Assembly: GCF_900114375.1 (NCBI RefSeq) | Contig: NZ_FOSV01000007.1 | Span: 124,001 to 188,000, forward strand | Origin: Methylorubrum salsuginis | GTDB taxonomy: Bacteria; Pseudomonadota; Alphaproteobacteria; Rhizobiales; Beijerinckiaceae | Direction: 5' to 3' | DNA length: 64,000 nt | Part shown: positions 33,453-44,000 of the stretch, one piece after another | How positions within the stretch are numbered: the first letter of the stretch is position 1 | Layout: every line of letters begins with the position of its first letter | Notes under the pieces: model-generated | The model's input: only the letters and a program-made list of their open reading frames with translations | Database searches by the model: none | Told to the model about the DNA's origin: nothing | Program-made: the position numbers and the translations under genes

Positions 33453-34346
33453 ATGCGCCTCATCCTCGCCGCCCTGCTTGCCGCCGCCGTACCGGCGCCG
33501 GCCTTCGCCCAGGTGGCGCAGAATTCGGCGGCGCAGGATTCGGTGTCGAGCCGCGACAACATCGACGCGCTGATCGCCGAGCATGCCCGGGCCTACAAGG
33601 TGCCCGCCGCCTTCGTGCATCGCGTGGTCAAGCGCGAGAGCAACTACAACGCCCGCGCCAAGGGCGGCTCGGCACTCGGCCTGATGCAGATCAAGCACGC
33701 GACCGCCCGCGGCCTGGGCTACAGCGGCGACGCGGCCGGGCTCTACGATCCGAACACCAACCTGAAATACGGCATCGCCTATCTGGCGGGCGCCTATCGC
33801 GCCGCCCAGGGCGACCTGGAGCAGGCGTACCGCTACTACAATCGCGGCTATTACTACGTCGCCAAGCGCCTCGGCATCGAGGCGGACGTGCCGCAAGAGG
33901 CGGCCCCGGCCACGACGGTCGCCGCCGCCTCTTCCGCCAAATCCGCCAACGGCTTCGACGGCTTGTTCGCCCTGCGCGGCAGCGCGCCCGCCGCCGGCAC
34001 GCAGGCGCTGGCCTACGCCGCCCCCGGCACCGTCCCGGCCGACGCCATCGAGGTGCCGCTGCCGCCGCGCCGGCCCGCCGCCCTTTCCGGCGCCGCCGAG
34101 CCGGCGCAAACGCCGGTTCAGGTCGCCGCGGTCCAGGCCGCCGCCGCGCCCGTCGCCTACACCGCCGCGCCCGCTCCGGTTCAGGCTGCTGCCGCGGTCC
34201 AGCTGAGCGATGCCGTCGAGGTTCCGCTGCCGCCGCGCCGCCCGTCCGAGACCGTTCTGGCTTCCGTCGCGCGCCCCGTGACCGTCGCCCGCAAGGCCCC
34301 CGCCACCCCGGTCATGGAAGCCGCGGCCATCGCCGCCACGCCCTGA
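33453..34346 (+). CDS. Lytic murein transglycosylase, SLT family
   Basis: A 297-residue secreted protein: signal peptide MRLILAALLAAAVPAPAFA, then an SLT domain (about 45-140) with the catalytic Glu in VKRESNYN, followed by GLMQIKHATARGLGY and a YNRGYYYVAKRL segment. Such enzymes cleave peptidoglycan between MurNAc and GlcNAc with anhydro-sugar formation in the periplasm. The C-terminal half is Ala/Pro-rich, low-complexity, and carries EVPLPPRRP twice, like a periplasmic linker. ATG at 33453 was chosen for the signal peptide; upstream frame lacks it. Confidence 0.85.
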   Translation: MRLILAALLAAAVPAPAFAQVAQNSAAQDSVSSRDNIDALIAEHARAYKVPAAFVHRVVKRESNYNARAKGGSALGLMQIKHATARGLGYSGDAAGLYDPNTNLKYGIAYLAGAYRAAQGDLEQAYRYYNRGYYYVAKRLGIEADVPQEAAPATTVAAASSAKSANGFDGLFALRGSAPAAGTQALAYAAPGTVPADAIEVPLPPRRPAALSGAAEPAQTPVQVAAVQAAAAPVAYTAAPAPVQAAAAVQLSDAVEVPLPPRRPSETVLASVARPVTVARKAPATPVMEAAAIAATP

Positions 34347-34509
34347 TCCGACCCCTCCGCCAGAGGCACAGGACAGCGCTCCGGAACGACTAGCCAGTCG
34401 GCATCGGTGCCGCTATACAGCCCGCCTCGAATCTCCGTCACGCACGTGGTGCCGTCGGCGATCCTCACAAGAGGATCCCTCGGGCGCCCTATTAGCCTGA
34501 GGTATCCCC

Positions 34510-34698
34510 ATGGCCGTTCCGAAGCGAAAGACTTCCCCCTCCCGCCGCGGCATGCGCCGCTCCGCCGACGCCCTCAAGGCCCCGACCTATGTCGAGGACA
34601 AGGACTCGGGCGAGCTGCGCCGTCCGCACCACGTCGATCTGAAGACCGGCATGTACCGCGGCCGTCAGGTCCTGAAGGTGAAGTCGGCGGAAGCCTGA
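34510..34698 (+). CDS. rpmF: 50S ribosomal protein L32
   Basis: A 62-residue protein starting [20 protein letters not shown], clearly L32. The zinc-binding cysteines found in some L32 proteins are absent, as usual in alphaproteobacteria. It binds the 50S subunit. A GGGGC-GTCA-GCCCC hairpin about 40 bp after the stop is a plausible terminator, lying at the end of the convergent gene at 34748. Confidence 0.97.
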   Translation: MAVPKRKTSPSRRGMRRSADALKAPTYVEDKDSGELRRPHHVDLKTGMYRGRQVLKVKSAEA

Positions 34699-34747
34699 TA
34701 CGATTCGGCGCCCGAGGCGCCGGGTCGATCCGAGAAGAAGCGGGGCG

Positions 34748-34999
34748 TCAGCCCCGTTCGAAGGCCGCGGCCCGCGCGTAGAGCGCGACCGCGGCCTTCG
34801 TGCGTTCTGAACGCGCCGGGCGAAGGCCCGGATCGACGCTGACGATCAGCTGAGTCAGAAATTCCGCGAGCGGACGCCCGCCTCGGACCCGTGGCGACGG
34901 GCCGGACGGCGCAGCTGTGGCCAGCGCACGGCCGACCGCGCCCGCCCCGGCACGGTCGGTTTCCGTTTCGGCACTGCCTTGCGTCCCGGATCGATCCAT
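34748..34999 (-). CDS. Small hypothetical protein
   Basis: A possible 83-residue product convergent with rpmF. The central stretch GGRPLAEFLTQLIVSVDPGLRPARSERTKAAVALYARAAA has a plausible helical character, and a GC-rich purine tract precedes the ATG. No family recognised. The N-terminal 40 residues are low-complexity, which is why confidence is moderate. Confidence 0.5.
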   Translation of the reverse strand: MDRSGTQGSAETETDRAGAGAVGRALATAAPSGPSPRVRGGRPLAEFLTQLIVSVDPGLRPARSERTKAAVALYARAAAFERG

Positions 35000-35314
35000 C
35001 GCCGCCCCTTCGGTCCCCGCACGGGTTTTTCGTGCAAGACCGAGGCCGACGTTAACGGGATCTTAACCTCCTGTCGCGGGACCACGCCGGCAAATACGCC
35101 GACGCAGCGACCGCCGACGCACCTGCCGCCCAGCGGCACCCCACGCTCGAAAGAAGAGGGCAACCGTGCCGAGTTGGTCGGACGCTGCTCCTTGCCCGGC
35201 TCACAATCCGGAATCGTTCTAAACTGCTTGACCGCTCTCTGGAACCGCTCTAATTAAAAACTCGAAGGCGCGCCGGTTCCGAGCCGGGCGCCGCGGATAC
35301 GATCGGAGAGAGCC
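35000..35314. other. 315-bp intergenic region
   Basis: Between the small minus-strand gene and the cysteine-rich plus-strand gene. It holds promoters for both; GGAGAG lies just before the ATG at 35315. A short AT-rich stretch (TCTAATTAAAAACTCG, about 35250-35265) may be part of a promoter. No gene seen. Confidence 0.5.
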
Positions 35315-35524
35315 ATGTCGAGCAACACCAGCGCCGCCTGCCAGAGCTGCCGCTTCTTCGACGAGCACAAGACCAATGCCGGCCAGGGCTCGGGCGACGA
35401 GGGCCTGTGCCGCTTCAACCCGCCGGTGAGCCAGCCGAAGCCGCAGGGCCATGGCCTCTGGCCGGTGGTCGCCGCCAAGGACTGGTGCGGCCACTTCGCC
35501 GCCGACATGACCCCGGCGGAGTGA
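35315..35524 (+). CDS. Small cysteine-rich protein, conserved hypothetical
   Basis: A 69-residue protein with a CQSCRFF start motif, LCRFNPP, and a C-terminal WCGHF, i.e. C-x2-C ... C ... C, which suggests a metal site or an iron-sulfur/zinc ribbon. Such small proteins recur in Rhizobiales genomes without a known role. A strong SD-like GGAGAG precedes the ATG, and a 14-bp perfect-stem hairpin follows it. Confidence 0.75.
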   Translation: MSSNTSAACQSCRFFDEHKTNAGQGSGDEGLCRFNPPVSQPKPQGHGLWPVVAAKDWCGHFAADMTPAE

Positions 35525-35831
35525 CCGGGCCGACACGCCCGGACGGACCGTTTTGCAGAGGGGCCGGCGCAGACGCGCCGGCCCCTCTCGCGTTTCGCAT
35601 CCGGCGACGGAGGCCGACCGGGAAATCGGCGCGATCGCTCGAGCGATGGCCCGGCGAGAATTGCTCCGGGAGTGCCGTGAAGCGGTCATGATCCGGTCAC
35701 CTTCCCGTTCGATGGCTGCGGCCAGAAGGCAACGGGCCACGAAAATCGGGCCTACCGCCATCCGGCCCTGAGGCCGGAAGCCATGTCGGGACGAGCGGCG
35801 CCGCCCGCCGTGCCGGAACGGGGATGACTGC
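35525..35831. other. 307-bp intergenic region with strong terminator
   Basis: The first part holds the terminator at 35557-35588. The remainder, up to the DUF2147 gene, shows no convincing gene and presumably its promoter. An upstream alternative start for the DUF2147 gene was not found. Confidence 0.5.
35557..35588 (+). terminator. Perfect hairpin terminator after the cysteine-rich gene
   Basis: AGAGGGGCCGGCGC (35557-35570) pairs perfectly with 35575-35588 across a 4-nt loop. It is located 33 bp after the stop codon. No T-run follows, so efficiency as an intrinsic terminator is uncertain, but the structure is very stable. Confidence 0.75.
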
Positions 35832-36515
35832 ATGACCTTTGGACCGATCGTTGCCCTCGCCTCCGCTCGCACGGCGTTTCGCGCGGGCGTGCTCGCCGCC
35901 AGCACCGCTCTCCTGGCGACCGTCGTCGCCGCGCCGGCCCTGGCCGCCCCGCATCGCGACCCGTCGGGCACGTGGCTGACCCAGGACGGCAAGGCGCGCA
36001 TCCGCGTCGAGAAATGCGGCCCGCAGGAGAAGAACCTGTGCGGCTACGCCGTCTGGCTGAAGGTGCCCAACAACGACGAGGGCAAGCCGCGGGTCGATTT
36101 CCGCAATCCCGACCCGAAGAAGCGCACCCGCGCCTCGCTCGGCCACCAGCTCATCCTCGGGCTGAAGCTCAACGAGGATGCCCGCTACGAGGGCAAGATC
36201 TACAACGCCGAGGACGGCAAGTTCTACGACGTGACGATCTGGTCGGAGGAGCCGGAGGAGCTGACCGTCAAGGGCTGCCTCATCGCCTTCCTGTGCCAGT
36301 CGCAGACGTGGAAGAAGGTCAACGACCTGGCGCCCGGCCAGCTCGCCGGCCCGACCAACGGCCCGAACGGCCCGCGCCCCGATGCCGAGTGGGCGCCCAA
36401 GCCCGCGGCCGCCGCCGCGAACGGCCCCACCGCCACCGGCACCGCCGGCCCGGCTCCCGCCGGCAAGCCCGCGCCGAAGCCCGCCGCCCCGAAGGCCGCC
36501 CAGCCGGCTGAGTGA
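35832..36515 (+). CDS. DUF2147 domain-containing secreted protein
   Basis: A 227-residue protein. A signal peptide spans roughly residues 1-37 (ends ALAAP). The DUF2147 domain follows (about 40-160): DPSGTWLTQDGKARIRVEKCG, LCGYAVWLK, GKIYNAEDGKFYDVTIW and LTVKGCLIAFLCQSQTW. The C-terminal ~60 residues are Pro/Ala-rich and disordered. DUF2147 is a small beta-barrel of unknown, possibly hydrophobic-ligand-binding function. Its stop is followed by a convergent terminator at 36524-36548. Confidence 0.88.
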   Translation: MTFGPIVALASARTAFRAGVLAASTALLATVVAAPALAAPHRDPSGTWLTQDGKARIRVEKCGPQEKNLCGYAVWLKVPNNDEGKPRVDFRNPDPKKRTRASLGHQLILGLKLNEDARYEGKIYNAEDGKFYDVTIWSEEPEELTVKGCLIAFLCQSQTWKKVNDLAPGQLAGPTNGPNGPRPDAEWAPKPAAAAANGPTATGTAGPAPAGKPAPKPAAPKAAQPAE

Positions 36516-36523
36516 TCGCGACC

Positions 36524-36548
36524 CGCCCCGCCGGGCGACGGCGGGGCG
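36524..36548. terminator. Convergent terminator between DUF2147 and metallopeptidase genes
   Basis: CGCCCCGCC (36524-36532) pairs perfectly with GGCGGGGCG (36540-36548), loop of seven. It fills the 33-bp gap between two convergent stop codons. Confidence 0.7.
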
Positions 36549-37718
36549 TCACACCGTCGGCGCGGCCACGCGCTGGCGCAGGCCCGCGATGACCGCCTTG
36601 AGCATCTCGGCGCTCTCGACCGCCATCCCGCCGGGCAGGCGCGCGGCGTAGATGCGCTCGTGGACGTAGGCGAGCTTGGCGATCACCGCGGGCGTCAGCG
36701 TGAACGGGTAGAGCGGCGGCTGGCCCATGGAGCGGTTGAGCGAGTTGACCGCGTAGGTCAGCGGAATCCACGCCTCCACCACGCGCTGGAAGTCCGGCGT
36801 CTCGTAGGGGTCGAAATCGACCGTGACGGCGCTCGGCCGCTCGGCACCCGTCCGGTGCTTGGGCCGCACGCGGATCTCGAAGGCGTTGGCCGTCTCCAGC
36901 GTATCGACGATGTGGAGATAGTGGGCGAAGGTTTCGGCGAAATCCTCCCACGGATGGGCGGTGGCGTAGGCCGAAACGAACGATTCCTCCCAATGCGGCG
37001 GCGGGCCGCCGGCGTGATAGCGCTGCAAGCTGAGGCCGTAATCGACGCTCTCGTCGCCGAACAGCGCCCGGAACATGGGCAGGCTCGCATCGAACCGCAC
37101 CAGCAGGTTCCAGAAGTAATGGCCGATCTCGTGGCGGAAATGCCCGAGGAGCGTCCGGTAGAACTCACCGAACAGCTTGCGCCGCCGCTCGCGCTCGACG
37201 TCGTCGGCCTCGGCGATGGAAAGCGTGATCAGCCCGTCGAGATGCCCGGTCATGACGGGCGGGCCGGGCGACTGCGTCTCGGCCGGATCGACCAGGAAGT
37301 CGAAGGCGAGGCCGTCGGAATACTGCGCCCGCGTCACCAGCGGCAGTTCGAGCCGCAGCAGCGAGTAGAACAGCCGGTGCTTGGCCGCCTCGATCTGGCG
37401 CCAGCGCTCGACGTTGGCCGGCACGGTGAGGTCCGGCACCACCCGGTTGTGGCGGCAGGTGACGCAGTAGGGATCGTCGATCTCCTCCGGCACCAGCCAG
37501 TTGCAGGCGTCGTGGGCCGCGTTGGCGCAGAAGCGATACTTGCGGCCGGGATGGGCGTAGGCGCGAAACAGGGGTCCGCGCCCGTCCTCGCCGCAGGGCT
37601 CGAGCGCCGAGACCGCGTGCCGGTCGCAGACATAGCCGAGCCGCCGCTCGCAGCTCTGGCAGACGGTGCTCTCGAAGCTGACCGGCTGGTCGCAGGCCTG
37701 GCACTGGAAGATCTTCAT
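36549..37718 (-). CDS. Putative zinc-binding metallopeptidase (zincin-like)
   Basis: A 389-residue protein starting MKIFQCQACDQPVSFESTVCQSCERRLGYV, an N-terminal zinc ribbon with CxxC pairs, with further cysteines (ANAAHDACNWL, YCVTCRHN). The catalytic domain has HFRHEIGHYFW, a HExxH metal site. Family members are conserved in alphaproteobacteria as putative zinc-binding peptidases of unknown substrate. The gene stands alone, convergent with DUF2147. Confidence 0.85.
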   Translation of the reverse strand: MKIFQCQACDQPVSFESTVCQSCERRLGYVCDRHAVSALEPCGEDGRGPLFRAYAHPGRKYRFCANAAHDACNWLVPEEIDDPYCVTCRHNRVVPDLTVPANVERWRQIEAAKHRLFYSLLRLELPLVTRAQYSDGLAFDFLVDPAETQSPGPPVMTGHLDGLITLSIAEADDVERERRRKLFGEFYRTLLGHFRHEIGHYFWNLLVRFDASLPMFRALFGDESVDYGLSLQRYHAGGPPPHWEESFVSAYATAHPWEDFAETFAHYLHIVDTLETANAFEIRVRPKHRTGAERPSAVTVDFDPYETPDFQRVVEAWIPLTYAVNSLNRSMGQPPLYPFTLTPAVIAKLAYVHERIYAARLPGGMAVESAEMLKAVIAGLRQRVAAPTV

Positions 37719-38190
37719 GGATGCGGCTCGCGCAGCGGGGCGGATCGTCCGGCCGCGCCGGCCCCCACGGGACCTAAGCGGCGGCTACTAGTACGGTTCC
37801 GGGAAGATCGCTCGAAGCGATCATCCTGATACCAGTAAGGCCTCAAACGCCCGCGTCCGCGGGCTTGGGCCTCTCGCTCCGCAAGAGGATCGTCCTGGAT
37901 ATCGGATCCGGGACGATCCTCTACGCCCGAGTGCCGCATCGACTCTTTCCGAAAGCCGGTTCCCGCCTTTCGGGCCGATGCTCTGGACGGCCTCGGCCAA
38001 GGCCGAGGCCCGCTGCGCGGGGCGCTCTTCGCGCCCGGCCACACGGAAGGCCCCCAAGCACGCCGCAGGCCCAAAGCACGCTTCTTGCTTTTTCCGGCGT
38101 GCCTCGCCCCGCCGCGGTCGTATAAGCGCGGGGAAGCCCCTTGAGGCCGCGCGAGGCCGTTCGAGACCCGACGAGACGTCCGGAGATTCC
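37719..38190. other. 472-bp intergenic region with repeat copy C
   Basis: Divergent promoter region between the metallopeptidase gene and the transglutaminase operon. It contains the family 1 repeat copy C at 37885-37983 and, before it, a short hairpin GATCGCTCGAAGCGATC at about 37806-37822. No gene seen. Confidence 0.55.
37885..37983 (+). repeat. Two-hairpin dispersed repeat, family 1, copy C
   Basis: 99 bp. First stem GAGGATCGTCCTGGAT / ATCCGGGACGATCCTC around ATCGG with one G-T pair; second part with GCATCGAC / GCCGATGC and the inner CCGAAAG / CTTTCGG. Its stem sequence differs from copy B in paired positions. It stands within an intergenic region rather than beside a stop codon. Confidence 0.9.
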
Positions 38191-41100
38191 GTGTCGATCC
38201 AAGCCGCCCTGCACCACGTCACGCATTACCGCTACGATCGACCGATCGCGCTCGGGCCGCAGACGATCCGCCTGCGCCCGGCCCCGCACACCCGCAGCCG
38301 GGTGCCGGCCTACGCCCTGAAGGTCGTGCCGGAGAACCACTTCATCAACTGGCAGCAGGATCCGAGCGGCAACTGGCTCGCCCGCCTCGTCTTCCCGGAA
38401 AAGACCACCGAGTTCCGGGTCGAGGTCGATCTCACCGCCGACCTCGCGGTGATCAACCCGTTCGACTTCTTCGTGGAGGCCTACGCCGAGCGCCGCCCCT
38501 TCGCCTACGACGACGACCTGAAGACCGCGCTCGCCCCCTACCTCGTCCTCGACGACGCGCAGGGGCCCAAGATCGACGCCTTCCTCAAGCGGGTGCCGGA
38601 GGAGACCCACACGGTCACCTTCCTCGTGGCGCTCAACGAGCTGGTGGCCCGCGAGGTCGCCTACGGCGTCCGCATGGAGCCCGGCGTGCAGACGCCGACC
38701 GAGACGCTGACGCTCAAGAGCGGCTCCTGCCGCGATTCGGCGTGGCTGCTGGTGCAGGTGCTGCGCCGCCTGGGCTTCGCCGCGCGCTTCGTCTCGGGCT
38801 ACCTGATCCAGCTCGTGCCGGACACCACCACGGTCGACGGCCCGAAGGGCACCGCGACCGACTTCACCGATCTCCACGCCTGGGCCGAGGTCTACCTGCC
38901 GGGCGCGGGCTGGATCGGGTTCGACGCCACCTCCGGACTGCTCACCGGCGAGGGCCACATTCCGCTGGCCGCCACGCCCCACTATCACGGCGCCGCGCCG
39001 ATCTCCGGCCTCGCCGAGCCGGCCGAGGTCGATTTCTCCTACGCGATGAAGATCACCCGCGTGGCGGAAGCACCGCGCATCACCAAGCCGTTCTCGGAAG
39101 ACGTCTGGGCGGAGATGGACGCGCTCGGCGCGCGCATCGACGCCGACCTGACGGCGCAGGACGTGCGCCTGACCATGGGCGGCGAGCCGACCTTCGTCTC
39201 GATCGACGATTTCGAATCGCCCGAGTGGAACGTCGCGGCGGTAGGCCCGACGAAGCGCGGCTTGGCCGACCAGCTGATCCGCCGCCTGCGCGACCGCTTC
39301 GCGGCGGGCGGCATGCTGCATTACGGCCAGGGCAAGTGGTATCCGGGCGAGAGCCTGCCGCGCTGGGCCTTCGCGCTCTACTGGCGCAAGGACGGACAGC
39401 CGATCTGGAAGAACGCCGACCGGATCGCCGCCGAGACCGGCCCGAAGGACGCGACCGTGGTCGACGCCAAGGCGCTGGTCGGGGCGCTGGCCGAGCGGCT
39501 CGGCCTCGCCCGCTTCGTCTTCCCGGCCTACGAGGACGCGGTCTACTGGAAGAGCCGCGAGAGCGAGCTTCCGGTTAACGTCACGACATCGGCGCCCCAG
39601 ACCGGCAGCGTCGAGGCCGATGCCCGCTTCAAGCGCGTGTTCGAGCGCGGCCTCGATCAGCCCGTCGGCTACGTGCTGCCGCTCGCCAACCTCGCGGCGG
39701 GCGAGGGCAGGGCCTGGATTTCCGAGGCCTGGACATTCCGCCGCGGCGGCGCCTATCTCAGCCCCGGCGACTCGCCGATGGGTTTCCGCCTGCCGCTCGG
39801 CTCGCTGCCCTACGTGCCGCCGGATTCCTATCCCTACTACCATCCGCAGGACCCGCTCGAGGAGCGCGGCGACCTGCCGAGGGAGCCCGGCGCGCCGCTG
39901 CCCAAGGGGGCCGACCGCGCCAACGGCGCCGGCATCGAAGGGGTCGCCGTGCGCACCGCGCTGGCGGTCGAGCCGCGCGACGGCGTGCTGTGCGTGTTCA
40001 TGCCGCCGCTGGAGCGGGCCGACGACTATCTCGACCTCGTCGGCCACTTGGAGAAGGCGGCGGAGGCGGTCGGCCGAACCCTCCACATCGAGGGCTACGA
40101 GCCGCCCTACGATCCGCGCCTCTCCGTCATCAAGGTCACCCCCGATCCCGGCGTGATCGAGGTGAACGTCCACCCCGCCGGCTCCTGGCGCGAGGCGGTG
40201 GACATCACCCGCGGCCTCTACGAGGAGGCGCGCCAGACCCGGCTCGGCGCCGAGAAGTTCATGATCGACGGGCGCCATACCGGCACCGGCGGGGGCAACC
40301 ACGTCGTCCTCGGCGGCGCGAGCCCGGCCGATTCGCCGTTCCTGCGCCGGCCCGACCTGCTCAAGAGCCTCGTGCTGACGTGGCAGCGCCACCCCTCGCT
40401 GTCCTACCTGTTCGCCGGCCTCTATGTCGGCCCGACGAGCCAGGCGCCGCGCATGGACGAGGCGCGCCATGACGGTCTCTACGAGCTGGAGATCGCCATG
40501 GCGCAGGTGCCGGGGCCGGGGGAGGCCAACATCCCGCACTGGCTGGTGGACCGGCTGTTCCGCAACATCCTGGCGGACGTGACCGGCAACACCCACCGGG
40601 CCGAGATCTGCATCGACAAGCTGTTCTCCCCCGACGGCCCCACGGGGCGCCTCGGCCTCCTCGAATTCCGCTCCTTCGAGATGCCGCCGGACGCGCGCAT
40701 GAGCCTCGCCCAGCAGGTGCTGCTGCGCGCCATCGTGGCATGGCTCTGGCGCGAGCCGCGCACCGGCGGCTGTGTCCGCTGGGGCACGGCGCTCCATGAT
40801 CGCTTCATGCTCCCGCATTTCCTCTGGGCCGACTTCCTCGACCTGCTGGAAGACTTGGCCGCAGGAGGCTACCAGTTCGATCCTCAGGCCTTCGTGGCGC
40901 AGCGCGAGTTCCGCTTTCCCGTCTTCGGCCGGGTCGAGCAGGGCGGCGTGAGCCTCGAACTGCGTCAGGCGCTGGAGCCCTGGCACGTGCTGGGCGAAGA
41001 GGGGACCGCCGGGGGCACCGTGCGCTTCGTGGATGCATCCGTCGAACGGCTTCAGGTGAAGGTCGAGGGCTTCGTCCCCGGCCGCCACGTGATCGCCTGC

Positions 41101-41463
41101 AACGGCCGGCGGCTGCCGATGACGCCGACCGGCGCCGTGGGCGAGGCGGTGGCGGGCCTGCGGTTCAAGGCGTGGCAGCCGGCCTCCTCGCTGCACCCGA
41201 CGATCCCGCCGCACGGGCCGCTGACCTTCGACATTCTGGACTCGTGGAGCGGCCGTTCGCTGGGCGGCTGCCGCTACCATGTCAGCCATCCGGGCGGGCG
41301 CAACTACGAGAGCTTCCCGGTCAACGCCTACGAGGCGGAAGGGCGGCGCCTGGCCCGGTTCGAGGCCATGGGCCACACCCCCGGCCGGGTCGCGATGCCG
41401 CCGGAGGAGCGCACCACCGAGTTCCCGCTCACCCTCGATCTGCGCACGCCCGCCCCGCGATGA
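38191..41463 (+). CDS. Transglutaminase-like / DUF2126 protein
   Basis: A 1090-residue protein. The N-terminal region (about 1-270) has transglutaminase N-domain features ([12 protein letters not shown]...) and the core with catalytic Cys180 ([11 protein letters not shown]), His229 ([10 protein letters not shown]) and Asp in GFDATSG. The rest is the DUF2126 region. GTG at 38191 ([16 protein letters not shown]) is preceded by CCGGAG. These proteins are thought to act with circularly permuted ATP-grasp and Alpha-E proteins in a peptide-modification or tagging system. It shares an ATGA overlap with the next gene. Confidence 0.9.
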   Translation: MSIQAALHHVTHYRYDRPIALGPQTIRLRPAPHTRSRVPAYALKVVPENHFINWQQDPSGNWLARLVFPEKTTEFRVEVDLTADLAVINPFDFFVEAYAERRPFAYDDDLKTALAPYLVLDDAQGPKIDAFLKRVPEETHTVTFLVALNELVAREVAYGVRMEPGVQTPTETLTLKSGSCRDSAWLLVQVLRRLGFAARFVSGYLIQLVPDTTTVDGPKGTATDFTDLHAWAEVYLPGAGWIGFDATSGLLTGEGHIPLAATPHYHGAAPISGLAEPAEVDFSYAMKITRVAEAPRITKPFSEDVWAEMDALGARIDADLTAQDVRLTMGGEPTFVSIDDFESPEWNVAAVGPTKRGLADQLIRRLRDRFAAGGMLHYGQGKWYPGESLPRWAFALYWRKDGQPIWKNADRIAAETGPKDATVVDAKALVGALAERLGLARFVFPAYEDAVYWKSRESELPVNVTTSAPQTGSVEADARFKRVFERGLDQPVGYVLPLANLAAGEGRAWISEAWTFRRGGAYLSPGDSPMGFRLPLGSLPYVPPDSYPYYHPQDPLEERGDLPREPGAPLPKGADRANGAGIEGVAVRTALAVEPRDGVLCVFMPPLERADDYLDLVGHLEKAAEAVGRTLHIEGYEPPYDPRLSVIKVTPDPGVIEVNVHPAGSWREAVDITRGLYEEARQTRLGAEKFMIDGRHTGTGGGNHVVLGGASPADSPFLRRPDLLKSLVLTWQRHPSLSYLFAGLYVGPTSQAPRMDEARHDGLYELEIAMAQVPGPGEANIPHWLVDRLFRNILADVTGNTHRAEICIDKLFSPDGPTGRLGLLEFRSFEMPPDARMSLAQQVLLRAIVAWLWREPRTGGCVRWGTALHDRFMLPHFLWADFLDLLEDLAAGGYQFDPQAFVAQREFRFPVFGRVEQGGVSLELRQALEPWHVLGEEGTAGGTVRFVDASVERLQVKVEGFVPGRHVIACNGRRLPMTPTGAVGEAVAGLRFKAWQPASSLHPTIPPHGPLTFDILDSWSGRSLGGCRYHVSHPGGRNYESFPVNAYEAEGRRLARFEAMGHTPGRVAMPPEERTTEFPLTLDLRTPAPR

Positions 41464-44000
41464 GTGCTCTGGCCGCCTTGGTGGACGGGGCCGCGCGCCC
41501 CGATCCGGCCTCGGCGGCCGAGGATGCGGCGTCCCGTATCCGACGTTGGACGGAGGGCTATGCCCCGCGCCCCGGCCTCGCCGACGAGCTGGTCGGAGCC
41601 GACGGCGCGTTCCACGGCGCCTATCCGCGCTTCCTCGACCGGCTCGGCCGCCTGGACGACCGGGAGATCGCCGCCCGCTTCCTCTCCGCCGAGCGGCATA
41701 TCCGCGACGCGGGGATTTCGTACCGGGTCTACGGCGACAAACAGGAGCATCCCTGGGCGCTCGGGTCGCTGCCCCTCGTCATCGGCGCCGCCGACTGGGC
41801 CGCGCTGTCGGCGGGCATCGTCCAGCGCGCGGGCCTGATGGAGCGCATCGTCGCCGACATCTACGGGCCGGGCCGGCTCGTGGCGGACGGCCTCCTGCCG
41901 GCCGGCGTCGTCGCCGGCAGCCCCGAATATCTCCGCCCGGCCCATGGCATGACCCCGCCGGGCGGGCGCTGGCTGCCGATCTACGCCGCCGATGTGGGCC
42001 GCGGCCCCGACGGGCGCTGGCAGGTGCTCGCCGACCGCACCCAGGCGCCGTCCGGCCTCGGCTACGCGCTCGAGAACCGGATGGTGCTGGCCCGTGCCTT
42101 CCCGGACCTGTTCGCCGACCTCCATGTCGAGCGCCTGCCGGGCTTCTTCCAGGCGTTCCGCTCCGGCCTCGCCGCGGCCTGCGAGCGCAGCGACCCGCGC
42201 ATCTGCCTGCTGACCTCGGGGCCCTACAGCAGCACCTATGTCGAGCAGGCGGCACTCGCCCGCTATCTCGGCTTCCTGCTCGTCGAGGGCGACGACCTCG
42301 TGGTCAGCGACGGGTTGGTCCATGTCCGCACCGTCGCGGGGCTCAAGCGCGCCGACGCCCTGTGGCGCCGGATCGACGCCGACTATCTCGATCCGCTGGA
42401 ACTGCGCACCGATTCGCGCCTCGGCGTGCCGGGCCTCCTCGAAGTGCTGCGCCGGGGCGGGGTGGTGATGGGCAACATGCCGGGCTCCGGCGTGGTCGAG
42501 TCGGCGGCGCTCAGCCCCTACCTGCCCGGCATCGCCCGCGCGCTCACCGGCGAGGATCTGCGCCTGACCGGCCCCCGCACATGGTGGTGCGGCGACCGGG
42601 AGGGTCTCGCCCATACCCTCGATCATCTCGACGCCTTGACGCTGCGCCCGGCCGCGACCGCCGTGCGCGGGCCCGAGCGGGACGCGCTGCTCGCCCCCAT
42701 CGCCTTCGGCGCGGCCCGCGAGCGGGCGCTCGCGGCGCTCAGCGAGCGTGCCTTCGACTGGGTCGCCCAGGAGCCGGCCCCGCTCTCGACCATGCCGTCC
42801 TGGCAGGACGGGACGCTGGTCGCCCGGCCCTTCGTCATGCGGGTCTTCGCCGCCGCCACCCCGGACGGCTGGCGCGTGCTGCCCAGCGCCTTCTGCCGCG
42901 TCGCCGAGCGCGAGGACGCCGATCCCAGCGAGATGCGCGCCGGCATCCGCTCGGCCGATGTCTGGATCCTGTCCGATACCCCCGTGGATACGCCGAGCCT
43001 CGTGCTCTCGACCCCGCCGCGCATCCGCCGCATCGCCGGCCACCTGCCGGCGCGCGCCGCCGACAACCTGTTCTGGCTCGGGCGCTATCTAGAGCGGGCG
43101 GAAGCCGTGATCCGCCTCGTCCAGGCGCATCTCGGCGGCTTCGGCGAGGCCATCACCGCCGACCCCTGCGCCGCCGAGGACGCGCCGACGGCCCGCCGCA
43201 TCCGCGCGCTCCTCACGGAATGGCACTGCGTCGAGGCCGCCGACCTGCCGACCGCCGTGCTGGCCCAGGAGGCGCTCAGCGGGCGCAAGTCCTACGGCTC
43301 GGCCCTCAACCATGCGCTGGAGGCCCGCCGCACCGCCGCCTCCCTGCGGGAACGCCTGCCCGCGGAAGCCTGGCGCTCGCTGGCGGATCTGCGCGACACC
43401 CTCATCTTCAGCGAGGTGTTCACCCCCACCGAGGCGCAGCTGCGCGGCCGGGCCGAACGGGCGCTCGGCCATCTCGCGGCGCTCACGGGGCTCGCCCACG
43501 AGAACATGAACCACGGTGCCGGCTGGCGCTTCGTCGATATCGGCCGGCGGATCGAGCGGGCGATCAACACCTGCGGCTTCGCCAGCGTCTTCTGCGGTCG
43601 CGACGCGAGCGCCGAGGATCTCGGGGTGATGCTGGCGCTGGTCGATGCGCAGATCGCCTACGGGGCCCGCTACCTCACCGGCGTCAGTCGCGACGCGGTC
43701 TGCGACATGGGCGTGCTCGACCCCTACAACCCGCGCTCGGTCGCCTATCAGATGACGGCGATCGTCGCCCATCTCGACGCGTTGCCCGCGCTCGCCGCCG
43801 ACGGCCTGCCCGAACCGCATCGCCGCCACGCCCTGACGCTCGCCGGCACCTTCCAGACCGCGCAGGCCGCGGAGATCGACGGGCCGGCCCTCGAAACCCT
43901 GGCCGAGGAGTTGGAGCGCCTCGCCGACGGCATCGCCGGCCGCTACTTCCCCAGCAGCGCCGAGGCGCTGCGGCCCGAGAAGCTGACGGGTCTCGCGTGA
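41460..44000 (+). CDS. Circularly permuted ATP-grasp fused to Alpha-E domain
   Basis: An 846-residue fusion. The N-terminal ~500 residues form a circularly permuted ATP-grasp ([62 protein letters not shown]). The C-terminal ~330 residues are an Alpha-E helical domain ([52 protein letters not shown]). In many genomes these are separate genes; here they are one chain. Predicted to make amide bonds on a peptide or protein. Starts by ATGA overlap with the upstream gene and ends by GTGA overlap with the next. Confidence 0.92.
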   Translation: MSALAALVDGAARPDPASAAEDAASRIRRWTEGYAPRPGLADELVGADGAFHGAYPRFLDRLGRLDDREIAARFLSAERHIRDAGISYRVYGDKQEHPWALGSLPLVIGAADWAALSAGIVQRAGLMERIVADIYGPGRLVADGLLPAGVVAGSPEYLRPAHGMTPPGGRWLPIYAADVGRGPDGRWQVLADRTQAPSGLGYALENRMVLARAFPDLFADLHVERLPGFFQAFRSGLAAACERSDPRICLLTSGPYSSTYVEQAALARYLGFLLVEGDDLVVSDGLVHVRTVAGLKRADALWRRIDADYLDPLELRTDSRLGVPGLLEVLRRGGVVMGNMPGSGVVESAALSPYLPGIARALTGEDLRLTGPRTWWCGDREGLAHTLDHLDALTLRPAATAVRGPERDALLAPIAFGAARERALAALSERAFDWVAQEPAPLSTMPSWQDGTLVARPFVMRVFAAATPDGWRVLPSAFCRVAEREDADPSEMRAGIRSADVWILSDTPVDTPSLVLSTPPRIRRIAGHLPARAADNLFWLGRYLERAEAVIRLVQAHLGGFGEAITADPCAAEDAPTARRIRALLTEWHCVEAADLPTAVLAQEALSGRKSYGSALNHALEARRTAASLRERLPAEAWRSLADLRDTLIFSEVFTPTEAQLRGRAERALGHLAALTGLAHENMNHGAGWRFVDIGRRIERAINTCGFASVFCGRDASAEDLGVMLALVDAQIAYGARYLTGVSRDAVCDMGVLDPYNPRSVAYQMTAIVAHLDALPALAADGLPEPHRRHALTLAGTFQTAQAAEIDGPALETLAEELERLADGIAGRYFPSSAEALRPEKLTGLA

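Noticed and set aside
37921..41376. Long minus-strand open frame (about 1150 codons) opposite the DUF2126 transglutaminase gene
   Set aside because: It is the antisense shadow of a well-supported gene in GC-rich DNA; its composition is His/Arg/Gly/Ala-rich with no domain, while the plus-strand frame has catalytic motifs.
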